Assembly (NCBI GenBank): GCA_033239005.1
Contig: BSQZ01000026.1
Coordinates: 6,697,001 to 6,761,000, forward strand
Length of the DNA stretch: 64,000 nucleotides
Direction: 5' to 3'
Source: Lamellibrachia satsuma
Lineage: Eukaryota; Annelida; Polychaeta; Sabellida; Siboglinidae
Every line of letters starts with the position of its first letter. Position 1 is the first letter of the stretch. Under the pieces are notes generated by a model. It worked only from the letters and a program-made list of their open reading frames with translations, was not told the DNA's origin and ran no database searches. The translations under genes and the position numbers were made by a program. Shown piece after piece: positions 29,801-40,794 of the stretch.

Positions 29801-32800
29801 CCAGTCGATACTCCTTCAGAGACCGAACGGCCACTGTCAGAGTTCTTCTCTCCACACAAGGACCCGTCTGTAAGTTCTGTGCAGCATATTACAAGTATAG
29901 ACACACATCATTGTGTGTACAGAGTATATTGTCTACCTGAAGCAATGTAGTGTGGTGGAATTAACGTTTTTGGGTAAAATGGGGTATGAATGACATACAA
30001 AGTCATAATAAGTAAAGGATTATCCACATTTTCTGGGTCGCTGCAAGTCCTCTACCTTAATTTTCTCACACTGTATTTATCAGTTTTGTAAAATTCTTTT
30101 TGCTGTTCTTCCTTCTGCCTGTCCATATCTATGTCATTGCCAGTCTGGATCATGTTACTTTCTTTGCTGTTCTTCCTTCTGCCTGTCCATATCTATGTCA
30201 TTGCCAGTCTGGATCATGTTACTTTCTTTGCTGTTCTTCCTTCTGCCTGTCCATATCTATGTCATTGCCAGTCTGGATCATGTTACTTTCTTTGCTGTTC
30301 TTCCTTCTGCCTGTCCGTATCTATGTCATTGCCAGTCTGGATCATGTTACTTTCTTTGCTGTTCTTCCTTCTGCCTGTCCATATCTATGTCATTGCCAGT
30401 CTGGATCATGTTACTTTCTTTGAATATCTTCCCAACATGATTAGTCTCATCCCACCACAATTTGATCCAGCATTTTCGTGAGCAAATCTACAATTTTGTT
30501 TTACTTTGGAGACTATCGCAAAATCTGATGTTATCTGCATTTCTTGTGTTCCCTGCTGCAGTGGTCGTGGTGATGTAAGGTGTCTAATGTATTGTACAAC
30601 TTTTTTTCAGGGACACACCGTTGCCTATGTCGTGTTTAAAAACACGGTGTCAGCTAAAAAAGCAGTGAAAGAGACAAAAACAAGGATTTTATCAACTCCA
30701 GAACATCCAATCAGCACAGGGATTGCAAGTAGGTGTTGTCGCATAGTCAATGTTATCTCAATGGATGCAAGGCAGTTGTCATAGTCGTTCCATTTATGGG
30801 ATTCACAATACAGCATTTCACACCTGCCACATTTTTGGTTGAAATCTGAATTTTATACTTGAAGTTCTGTACAAAGCCATATCAATCCCTATGCCATTTT
30901 TATTGCTTCACCTGTCAATAGGATTTCGATCTAGTGTCGCCATCTACCAGGCAACCAAATATACCCACATCAAACAGAATCTAGCATTTAAAGTATTTGC
31001 TTCTCAACCACTTTATAAGTTTTTCATTGAATTTTATCCTTGTGTGCTGAGCACAAAAAAATAAGTGCATAATAAAAAAATTTCCATTTGAAGCCAATTC
31101 ATATTAAAACAGGAGACAGTGTCCACGACTTTAGTTTCTTGTGTGTTGACAGAGTGGTGTAAGGATTACAGACAGCGGTGTCCCCAGCTCGAGGTGTTAC
31201 AGAAAGAGATTGATGACTACATGGCAGTCTTTGATAGTAAGGTTGAAAAGGTAAGGAATCATGTAGAAATGATACATGCATATGAAACTTCTGTCACATG
31301 GCAGCAGGGTTGGGTTTCTGACAGTCAGGAAGGTATTGATGACAGGACAGTGTCAGAAACTAATCTCTCTTATGGATTTATGTATGTTATTTCACATTAT
31401 ATGGCTTATTAAATAGATAAATGATATACATTATTCTTGCATAGAAAGAAAAACAAAATCATGAGTAATGTTGCATTACTGTGCACTTCCCACACAGCTT
31501 TAGTTGTTCTGCCACCCTTAAACATGGTGCACACTGGGCTGTCAAAATGTCACACAAATATGGGTAATCAATTTGCACTGCTTTCACATGTAACAATATA
31601 TCTCTGTGTGAAGGCTTAGCAACTGTTTGCTGGCCAAGCTTGAAACAAGCACTTTGTACTGCAAGAATATCAGTCAGTAGGTTTGTGGGAGTTGTAGCTC
31701 ACTATCAGCTCAGAGCAGTAATCTAAGTTTTACTTTGGGCTGTACAACACACTGGAACTGAGTTGAAATCAGAGGGTTCAGCATACAGTTACATTTCCCA
31801 TTGGTGGCCATGTTAACGTTTTGCAAAATTATAAGAAAACATGATCATAAAAAATTCTAAAAGTTTTCGCCAGCCACTGTCATCATCCCACTGACATGCT
31901 GGTCGAGTTTTGTCAAAATTAGACATTTCTAACTCTTGTAATATGCCTGTATGTGCGATACCCCTCAATGTTTACCATTTTTGGCATGAATTACGACGCA
32001 CACGTGTCTAAACACCAAAAAAATCACAACTATCCTTCCGCCTATTAAAATCATCTAAAAATCCACCATTTCACTCCCAACAGCTTCCACCAGCAAACCT
32101 GGTAAAGTCCGTGCACAAATGCACTTATGTCAGATCGTATGAATTTTTTAAAACGTCCTATATCCAAACTTACTATGCCCTACATTCATGTGTAACACAC
32201 CAGGAAGTCTAACTGAGGCATGATCCCAAATAGGGAAGCTATTTTCTGAAAAAAGTGTCCAATTTTACATCAAATAGCAGCACTGTATATATGTACACAT
32301 ATTTTAGAACACTCCTGTTTGTCACGTCATTATTATTTGTTTGACAGCCAAATCAAAACAATGCCATGCTCAGAATATTTGCTGAAAATCAGTCACATAT
32401 TTTAATTATAGGTCCATTTTGACACCTGATAAATCATATATCATGTATAATAGATTTCCAGAGCATTGTGAGCCAATGAAACCTGCTTATTGTCTCTTTA
32501 GATATAGCAATGAATTTATTTTCAAAGTAATATTTATATAATTGCTTGATTTTTAACCAAACAAGGTGTGATTTTGTCAGAAAAGTAAAAAAATTTCACA
32601 TTTAACAGGATTTTGAGTGATTTCCAATGTGTCAGAATTGTTAAATTTTATTGTTTATATGACTGCTGTCATGCTTCTAGGTGATATGATACAAGGCGTA
32701 GTGCTTGGTTTGGATACACCACCATAAATGGGTATCATATTACCAGATACCCGTTGCGGCCAGATTTGAAAATGCTGATATATGCAATGCTTCCAGTGGC

Positions 32801-35800
32801 AGTGACACAACCAACATACAACTATTCTGTCCAAATTTGTTACACATTGTGGCCAATGTACTGGGCCACATAAAAGTATCACCAATGACTGTTTTAATGC
32901 AAAATAGCTGCCTACTCCCTCACAAACTGGTGTCATACCCCCTAATTTTGACCAAATTTCCATTTTGGCATCCGCTCTACACCAGGCTATTCATGATTGT
33001 TACTGCTGTCTGCCTTTTCCAAGCAAACTGTTCACTTTTCCTAGCGACTTGTGTCTATGGGAATGGTTATATCTTATGTAAACCACTTCACGGTTATGAT
33101 TGGCTAGGGATGGGGTTAGCTAGAGATGGGGTTAGCCAAGGATGGGGTTAGCTAGAGATGGGGTTAGCTACGTTTAGGGTTGCGTACCTTCGTTTCCTTG
33201 TGCCCAAGCACTTACAGAGAACTGCACATGACATGAAATGCATATTAAGACGTTGTGATTAGGCATTTATGAAACGCAACGATTATTTTCTATATAAAAA
33301 GTGCTTATTTTAAGCTTTTAGCTTGCCACAAGATCCTTTGTGCAATTTTAACATATGGAAAATGAGAAAACTGTGTTTTTGAACAATTAAGGGGGCAGCC
33401 GTGGCCTAGTGGTTAAGTTGTTGGACTCTAAATTCAAGGATTGTGAGTTCAAAGCCCACACTGGGCACTGTTCGTTTTCGAAGCTTAGGCAATTTTGTTT
33501 ACCCTACTTTGCCTCAGTCTACTCAGCTGCAAATGAGTACAAACACTGTTTGGGAGGTACCTGCGATGGACTAGTGTCCTGTCCAGGAGAGTCAGTATAA
33601 CTGCACTCTAAGTTGCTTCACACTACAGAAACCAGGTTTAAGCACTGGCCATATAAGCCTTCATGGCTTCCTAAGGCGTAATGCCTGGGGGATGACTTTA
33701 CCTACCCTCTACCTATGAACAATTAAATTTCTTATTAAACATTAAATTGCGTAAATTATCAGCTGATGCACATCAAACGTTATAGCACAACATTAAAATG
33801 TTCATTTATTTGACATTTTTTATATATAGTAGGTCAGCTACAGTACACCTCCTAAAGGAGACGGTTAACTAGTTTAAATAATAGCTGCACTTAATAAGTA
33901 ATGATCATGTTGACTATATTAAATAAAAAAAATATATATAATATAATATTAACTAGCATGACACCGACAATTTTCTAAGTCAAACATTTTAATTTTATTA
34001 TAAATTCTAAGAAATGTGTTATAACAAACTAATTATTTCATCGAAATTACTTGCAATATCCACAATTAGGCTAACAACAACGATTAAAACATAAGCATAT
34101 AAAAATTTTATAACCGTGCTGTGACCACAACTTCCATTTAATTGGGTTCAGCATACAGTTACATTTCCCATTGGTGGCCGTTTTGCAAAATTATAAGAAA
34201 ACGTGACCATAAAAAATTCTAAAAGTTTTCACCAGCTTTTGTGAAAATTAGACATTTCTAACTCTTGTAATATGCCTGTATGTGCGACACCCCTCAATGT
34301 TTACCATTTTTGGCATGAATTACGACGCACACGTGTCTAATCGCCAAAAAAATCACAAATATCCTTCCGCCTATTAAAATTATCTAAAAATCCACCATTT
34401 CACTCTCAACAGCTTCCGCCAGCAAACCTGGTAATGTCCGTGCACAAATGCACTTATGTCAGATCGTATGAATTTTTTAAAACATCCTATATCCAAACTT
34501 ACTATGCCCTACATTCATGTGTAACACACCAGGAAGTCTAACTGAGGCATGATCCCCAGAGCCTGCATAATGAAATTGCAACGGGGGGGGATTTAACTGT
34601 CCAACCCAGCATGTAACTGCATTTGTATTGCTTAATCTTAACTCCAAGAACTCCACTAAGAAATTCTTGTCTAGCCTTTTATTGCCTTCCCAATTGTCAC
34701 TGACACGTGTCCACAGTCCTAACTCAGTTCGGCAAATACTGCGGTATCAACCTCAGTATTTACCATCTCGTCAGAGACATGCAAACCATGGCAGATATGG
34801 TGTTAATGTAATAATAACTATTATTATGTGTACTAAATATGCTGTATGAAAGTTGTTTGTAATGTGTTGCTAACTGTTGGTGTGTTCCACTGCAATACAT
34901 AAAAGCCTGTGAAATTTAAGATATAGATATGTGCGTGTGTATATAATATTATATATATATATATATTTGCATATATTTGGACATCAACGATACGGATTTG
35001 CGATAGGTCAAATCAGTTGAGGATGGTGTTTTAAAGGTGCAAAAATAATTTTTTTTAATATAATTACTGTTTATGAATATTGGCCTTGCCTTTCAACACA
35101 CAATGTAAACATAATATTCGAGTCAATGTATTCAAATTAAACTGTCAAATTGTATTAACAAATTGTGGTTCATTAAACATTTGGGTGGTGAAGATGTTGG
35201 ACTGGACACAGTTTGTACGTGACATGATTTTACAATAAAAACAATCAGCTAGGATCAGCAGAATCAGGCTTCCAATGTAATTATGTAAATGTAAGTTCGT
35301 ACATAGCGTGGCATCCAGTCCTTAGGATTGTTCAAATTGCATTACACTTCACCTCCGGCAGACCTGTTCATTCCAATGCCAATTAGGCTTCTTCTCAGCC
35401 ACACTGCAATTACTGCACGAAGACCATTCATTCACATATATCCACAACTGTCTATAGCCAGGTACTCGTTTATACATCTGAGAGAACTGGGACAATATGG
35501 GGTGAACGAAATTGGCCAAATTTTTGAAACAGCAATAAGAGGATTCAAACCCGGGTTCTCTCGATTGAGAGTTCTAACCACTACGCCACCGTGCCCTTTC
35601 ATTGTTGCCCAGGTGAATGTACCATGTTTTCTAATGAGCCTGTTGCTGGTTGTCAGGAGAAGGAGACCGCGAGGGAGGCGGAAGGGGTCCCGGATGAGGA
35701 GGGCTGGGTGACAGTGACTAGGTACGGGAAGAGTAAGGGAGTGCCGCGCACCGAGGCCCATGAGAAACGACTGAGTAAGAAGGAGAAGAAGAAGAGAACG

Positions 35801-37472
35801 GAAAAGGTAGGCGATGGGGAGACAACTTCACTTATATGTGTATGACATCATATGTGTTCTTCCTTGTAGTTCCCTTTAAAGTGATGAGGCCGACTAATTC
35901 TTATACCACTGCACTGCTTCGGCTGTTGACCTTTTCCCCTGTCGACAGCCTTCTTCCTCCATTTTCGTCCTCCGCCTTTCTCACACCCCTCTTTGTGCAG
36001 GCTTCCCATCTTATTTGTGGTCCATCCCTTCTTCTGCAGCCTCGCTGTCACTCTGTTCCCTTTGGTGGTCGGTCCTCCTCCATCCGCACCAAGTCACCTG
36101 CCTGCATCTCCTCACTTCTTCAGTTCTTGCTATTCTCCTTGTTAAACTGAACTGCCTCCCCTCAGGTCATTCATCCTCTTTCTATCCACCCTTGTTGCCC
36201 CTGTAAGTCTCCGCACCCAGTTCTGCCATCAAACGTATTAGTTTGGTGGCACAGTAACATGACTGCGGCATGCCGTTCTCAAGAACCAGTGGTGATTTTG
36301 TTATCAGCCTTGTTGGATGCCCTTGAACAAACATCACAGTTTATTTCTTGTTTGCATGTGTAGATTACATGAACTATTTCATAGGAAAGTGCCAGTGCCA
36401 GTATTTAATGGGGGGACTACAAGCCATAGCCATTTTTTTAGAAATGTTTTTGGAACATGCAAGTGACACACATAATTTTTATGTAGTCATTTTAAACTGT
36501 ATGTAACATTCGAGTCAGAATTTGCTCTTGGCCAGTATTGTCTTTATTACACACTATTATTGTTTATGTTTTGATGTGGACATCGCATACAAAATGGCAG
36601 ATGTAACATTTGACTTGTTTTATAACTGACAATAGAGAACAGTCCCCAACGTTGAATGACAAGCCACAACAATCATGCTGAAAACGTTTGGCGTTTGAAA
36701 TAAATATAAAATGGTACATTTGTGATCAACACCCTCTGTAATCATCCTCAACGGCTGGCGGTGTAGCACAAATAATTGGACGTGGCCTACAGCACTGTCT
36801 GATTATTTGTGCTACTCAGCCACTGTCTTGGACGATTACGTGGGGATGCCATATTTGCAAATGCCTTATTTGACGTAAGAAATTTTTGAGAAATGTGCTG
36901 ATGTTATAAATAGCAACTACATGTCTCGATTGTCTCTGTCTGCAGGAACTGCTCAATTTCTACAGCTTCCAGATGCGTGAGACGAAACGTGAACGTGAGT
37001 TATATACACTTGCAAACTTCTTGGTTTCAGTACCGCACATCTGTGCTCAGATTTCTAATCAGTTGCCAACAGAATCCTGAACTGTCTGTGTTACAGTTCG
37101 TTTGTGCAAATGTGTTATTTCAATTAAATCATCAGACATACAATTAAATTAATTTTGGTTTGGCCGAACCAAAATCAAGTGAAAGAACATCATAAGTGAC
37201 TGTTCACACTTCAGGGTCAATTTCTTTTTTGATGATTTTAACAAATCTCATTTGTGATGGGTTAAATTAATTGCAACGTCAGCTTTTACTATTGGTCATT
37301 GTTTGTTGCAAAATCCTTGTGAAGATACGATTGTTACGATGTGTTGTTTGGCGTGTGGTGCCAGCTGGGATGTGTTCTGTCTGTAGATATTGCTCAGCTG
37401 CGGCAGAAGTTCGAGGAGGACAAACAACGGGTAGCAGAGATGAAAGCTGCCAGAAAGTTTCGGCCCTATTAA
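25763..37472 (+). CDS. RRP7A: RRP7A, ribosomal RNA-processing protein 7 homologue (8 exons)
   Basis: RRP7A is a nucleolar factor of the small-subunit processome needed for 18S rRNA maturation. Exons: 25763-25811, 29098-29237, 29738-29869, 30611-30728, 31153-31250, 35657-35806, 36946-36994, 37387-37472. All borders are AG/GT and phases agree, giving 273 aa (human about 280). Exon 1 codes MVVDMAGKQISTQGFT; its last G plus TG of exon 2 makes Val before IPVKY, the family start. RRM-like elements are TLFVLNVPSY (about residues 50-59) and HTVAYVVFK (109-117). Exon 5 begins inside GIAKWCKDY. Exon 6 has the strongly conserved EGVPDEEGWVTVTR, and the C-terminus is KFEEDKQR to KFRPY, the RRP7 domain end. 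An alternative start at Met5 (25775) is possible. The introns carry transposons but no exon is damaged. It is convergent with INTS15. Exon 1 is the least certain part. Confidence 0.93.
26775..26815. repeat. (TA)n microsatellite
   Basis: Short TA tract inside the long inverted-repeat element. Confidence 0.85.
27696..28492. mobile_element. 797-bp hAT-like non-autonomous element
   Basis: Starts CAGGGTTG and ends CAACCCTG. The flanking 8 bp are cgtagaat (27688-27695) and catagaat (28493-28500), an 8-bp target duplication with one mismatch, as hAT transposons make. Subterminal DNA is rich in tttaaat/atttaaa words. No transposase. Relatives lie at 55893-56164 and, inverted and partial, at 39110-39592. 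Confidence 0.85.
30098..30421. repeat. 64-bp tandem repeat, 5 copies, RRP7A intron 3
   Basis: Nearly identical units (tgctgttcttccttctgcct, then gtccatatctatgtcattgc and so on) begin at about 30101, 30165, 30229, 30293 and 30357. Since 64 is not divisible by three, all three frames read the same peptide in rotation, which explains the repetitive open frames; they are not genes. Confidence 0.96.
31774..32227. repeat. Dispersed repeat, copy 1 (RRP7A intron 5)
   Basis: Direct copy of 34144-34556 with about 90 percent or better identity by eye, from ggttcagcatacagttac to ctgaggcatgatccc. Copy 1 has about 40 extra bases. A reversed, shorter relative lies at about 62050-62185. Confidence 0.9.
33103..33167. 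repeat. 16-bp tandem repeat, 4 copies
   Basis: Unit about gctagagatggggtta. The GGGGTTAG words resemble telomere repeats, but the 16-bp period makes this an ordinary minisatellite. Confidence 0.85.
33391..33715 (+). mobile_element. tRNA-derived SINE with 11-bp target duplication
   Basis: The head resembles a tRNA gene, with a box A-like TGGCCTAGTGG and a degenerate box B (GAGTTCAAAGC), followed by an unrelated body. It is flanked by tgaacaattaa at 33380-33390 and 33716-33726, so both ends are defined. It sits in RRP7A intron 5, in the sense direction. Confidence 0.9.
34144..34556. repeat. Dispersed repeat, copy 2 (RRP7A intron 5)
   Basis: Second direct copy of the 31774 repeat, 2.4 kb downstream in the same intron. 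Either copy could be a transposon of unknown class or the result of a local duplication. Confidence 0.9.
35285..35600 (-). mobile_element. tRNA-derived SINE, second family, next to RRP7A exon 6
   Basis: On the minus strand the head reads gggcacggtggcgtagtggt (box A) and ccgggtttgaatcc (box B), both close to consensus. The body extends left to about 35285. The same body occurs at 53645-53950 and 57335-57610. The head lies only about 56 bp upstream of RRP7A exon 6, so the exon's polypyrimidine tract and branch site lie in or at the edge of the insertion. Confidence 0.88.
35900..36200. other. Pyrimidine-rich strip in RRP7A intron 6
   Basis: C/T-rich DNA, resembling the strips at 18.7-18.9 kb and (reversed) 41.4-41.7 kb. 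Probably a decayed repeat; no coding evidence. Confidence 0.4.
36739..36838. repeat. Imperfect hairpin, arms about 38 bp, RRP7A intron 6
   Basis: gtagcacaaataat (36763-36776) pairs perfectly with attatttgtgctac (36802-36815), and imperfect pairing continues outward to taatcatcc / gacgatta. Possibly a small fold-back element. Confidence 0.85.
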
Positions 37473-37506
37473 ATGCCTCATTACATAAAGAACAACATTT
37501 ACTGTA

Positions 37507-37512
37507 ATTAAA
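37507..37512 (+). terminator. Candidate poly(A) signal of RRP7A (ATTAAA)
   Basis: Variant hexamer 35 bp after the RRP7A stop codon. It is the nearest candidate; a downstream GT-rich stretch (tgtgttgcgtc, 37531-37541) fits. Confidence 0.5.
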
Positions 37513-37599
37513 TATATGTCCACAATCAACTGTGTTGCGTCATAGTGTTGCTAGTCATTATCTTTCAAGCAAGTCAATGATCAATTTATTCAATTCAAC

Positions 37600-37870
37600 A
37601 ACAAAGCTTGTTAGTGCCTAAATCTGCAAGAACCCGAGCCCAGATGCACAACAAACCAGAGCTTATGATGAAAAGGGACCAGAAGTCATCATTGGAGGGA
37701 ATGCCAAATATTTTGGTGGAAAGGTCAAGGTAATGATATGTAAGACTGGAGTTTAAATTTAATTTGATGGGTAACTGAAGCCAGTGTAACAGTTTCAGTA
37801 GCAGTAGTAATGGTGTGAAATGAGGTGCCCCTAAGAACACAAGACTACTTTGCACTGAGTTTAGTTAAGT
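37600..37870 (-). mobile_element. Probable degraded LINE C-terminal fragment
   Basis: The minus-strand frame contains LLHWLQLPIKLNL, resembling the xLHWLPVxxRIxFK motif at the C-terminus of CR1/L2-type reverse transcriptases, and SSGLLCIWARVLADLG after it. Short and divergent, so tentative. Confidence 0.45.
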
Positions 37871-40794
37871 CTCTTGGAAACGTTTAGCGTACGAATTAGA
37901 ATAGTCAGGGCGGATACTAATTACAGCATTTGATATTGTTTTAGTAGTAAAAAAGGTATATGACGCCAAATTCAACAACATAATTTATTACAAGCACCAA
38001 AATGTCTTTCTGTCCTTCCCAAAGTAGCTTTCTTGAAAACTGACTCGAGTCACAGGGGCTGACTGAAGACATGACTTCTGAGTTGACTTGACTTGGCATT
38101 CAGATAGATGACTCGATATATGACATGGACTTAGAGGTCATTGACTTGAGACTTGAATTGCCAACACATCTGGTGGCTTCAAACGTACGCAAGACAAGAC
38201 CATGTTGTGATAGGCCACACCGAATACAATAATTATTAAGTACTTATTATGAATGGCTAATGTTGGCGTGGCAGCATCCGCTTAAATTTCCCATTAAAAA
38301 TTATCGCAGACAAGCCACAACAATCATGGCGATTGGTGAACCCTGGTGACTTGGGGCTTGACTTGGAGGTCAATGACTTGAGGCTTGACTTCCAACATGC
38401 GGTCATTTGTGTCGTGCTGATGTTCATCTGATCGAGTGGATGACAGTGACATTGGGACGATGTCAGTTGGTGACATTGGGTGGATGTCAATTGGTGAAAC
38501 TGTTCATCAGATCGAGTGGATGTCAACTAGTATGTTGACATCAACTGGTGACGAGGTCGAGTGGGTGGCAGGCAGTGACATTGTGCATCTGTGGCGGCAC
38601 GGAAGACAGGTGTTGGCTCTCGAGGATTTTCAGCATTCTACAACAATGACAAAATGCATGCATGTTTCCAATAGTTCCACGTACATGGAGAGAAAGCCAA
38701 CAGTAGCAATGTGGTGAAGTTGTATTACAGCCTAATTTAAGAACATTTTAGAGACATTTAATAATAATACATTTATTCTTATATAGCGCAGTTTTCTAGA
38801 AAGCTCAATGCGCTTTATCTAAGTGCATGAAATAAAAAATATATACTTAGAAAATACATGTAGAACTGTTAATGAACCTGATCAAACTAATATGATTAAA
38901 GGTAAAATAATTAAACATGTAATTAAACATCTTAAGGTAATTAAACATCTTAAGTAACACCTAAATACAATTATTTTGCCATTTTTTTATCAATAAGTTA
39001 AATTAAAAGAACTTCAGTAAAAATAAAAAATATATAGATACAGAGTATATATTAACTTGGAGCTAATGTTAGGATCATTGATAAAATGTCTGCAGAATTA
39101 GCAGACTACAAATTGGTGCCAGACTCACTTGACTCAACATACTGAATTGGTAACAACTAGTATAAGCGTTTGCTTAAGGTGGATTTTAATTTGGGGGGGT
39201 TTCTGACTTGAAAAGATTCTGCCTCTTCACTGAATTCAGTATGCAGAAAAGTGTAAAATCTCATCAATGCCAAATTAGAATGAAACCACATCACAAAAAA
39301 TTCAACTAATTCCAACGCTTCATGACGAGAAAGGTTCAGATATACACAATGTCATACAATATTCGACTATAAATACTGGTAATAATGACAAGTGTATGCT
39401 CAAAACTGCGCACTATGATTTTGTATTAGAAAACAGAAATAATTTTGTTGACATGCTTGTAAGAACTTTTATTTGCGTTAAATTCATATAAACAATAACA
39501 AAATCAATTAAAATTTTTTGAAGTAATTTAAATCATGATTTAATTAAGTCAATGATTTAAATCAAATTATTTAAATCAAACAACTCTGTTGGTACCACAA
39601 GTAACTGTTCAACTAACTGCAGGGAACGTGGAGCGGAGGGTTAAAAGATAACAGAAAGTAATCTGATTTTTATTTACACAAGATTATGACGCAGGTAGCA
39701 TAACCTACAAAAACGTACGGTCATAGTGTCCATCTTTTGACAATGATTAATTAGAGGTACGACGACGAACACATTGGCTTAGGTTTACCTGTTTGGTGGA
39801 ATCAGTTTGAAGATGCCTCGGAGATCAGCTGAAAAAATGTCAAAATGTTTAGTCCAGCAACGGTTACCAGTTTTAATTTAATTATTTTTAAGCAGAATTA
39901 CATGATATGTAGCTCATACAGTGTCGTAGGACTGGACATCTGGCGAGAAACAATGCAGAACAAAAGAAAGTCATGTCGAAGGTAATGAAATGTAAGACAT
40001 TAGAATGGGGGCTAGTACGACAGAAAAAGTTGGGATTGGCACGTGCCCAAAGTAAAACTTCCTTCCACTGCACCTTTGGGAAATGCTGCAGTAAATTGTG
40101 AGTTTGAGAGTATTGTGACTTTGAGTGTATTGTGAACAGTAGTTTTTAAAGGTCCTTTATCAATTCAGTCTGTTCGTCTCGTTTTGGAATCATTTTGAAA
40201 AACATCAAACATCTAGCATCCACTACAACACGGCAGCTCATCTGTGCAAATGTGTTATTTAGTTTTGTTGAAACCATCGGACAAACTATTAAATTATTTT
40301 TGACCAAATCCAGTAAAAATTCGGCAAGAAAAGAGCAAAAGTGGTCCACCTCTATATACTGTAACTTCTTTGCAAGTTACCCGATATAACAACCAAAGTT
40401 GATTCTTTCTGTGATTTTAACAATAGTACACACTCTTTTATGAATATTACTATTCACAGTTGACAGATTTGAACATCAATAAACCTTAGGAGGGAATTCA
40501 ACAGAACAACGGACACCGCAAAAACCTCACATTCTTGTTCACTATAAAGAAAATGATGAATAGAATATAATAATATGGGGTGCAGATCATATTTGTCTGC
40601 CGTTATGTACCATGATATGTAGAAATTAAATAAATCTGCTAAATGCTTTTTTCACATAGAGAATGTTCATGGTAGCTCTGTTCCCAACTAACATATATTG
40701 TTATTTGTAGGAATTGAAATTGCAAATAATGTAATATAATTGATATAAATCTGCTTCTGATTGATATTTTTTATATAAACACACAATGTCATTG
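37871..40794. other. Intergenic or INTS15 3' region, repeat scraps
   Basis: No conserved exon is recognised on either strand. It holds a short repeat of ggtgacattgggtggatgtc-like words (38410-38540) and a SINE-like tail (38765-38830, ttcttatatagcgcag and caatgcgctttat). It also holds an inverted partial copy of the hAT-like element (39110-39592). If INTS15 has a further 3' exon it must lie here. Confidence 0.45.
39110..39592. mobile_element. Inverted partial copy of the 27696 hAT-like element
   Basis: The right end reads aatcaaacaactctg, the reverse complement of the CAGGGTTGTTTGATTT-type terminus, preceded by ttaaatca-rich DNA. The segment 39110-39200 (cttgactcaacatactgaat) matches inverted interior sequence of the 27696 element (28030-28090). 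The far terminus is missing. Confidence 0.7.

Noticed and set aside
30098..30481. Three overlapping hydrophobic repeat proteins
   Set aside because: All arise from the same 64-bp tandem repeat in an RRP7A intron read in three frames.
33103..33167. Internal telomere repeat
   Set aside because: GGGGTTAG words recur at a 16-bp period within a longer unit, unlike tandem TTAGGG.
33391..33465. tRNA gene
   Set aside because: Box A and B-like sequences are present, but the fold is degenerate, and the 325-bp unit with target duplications is a SINE.
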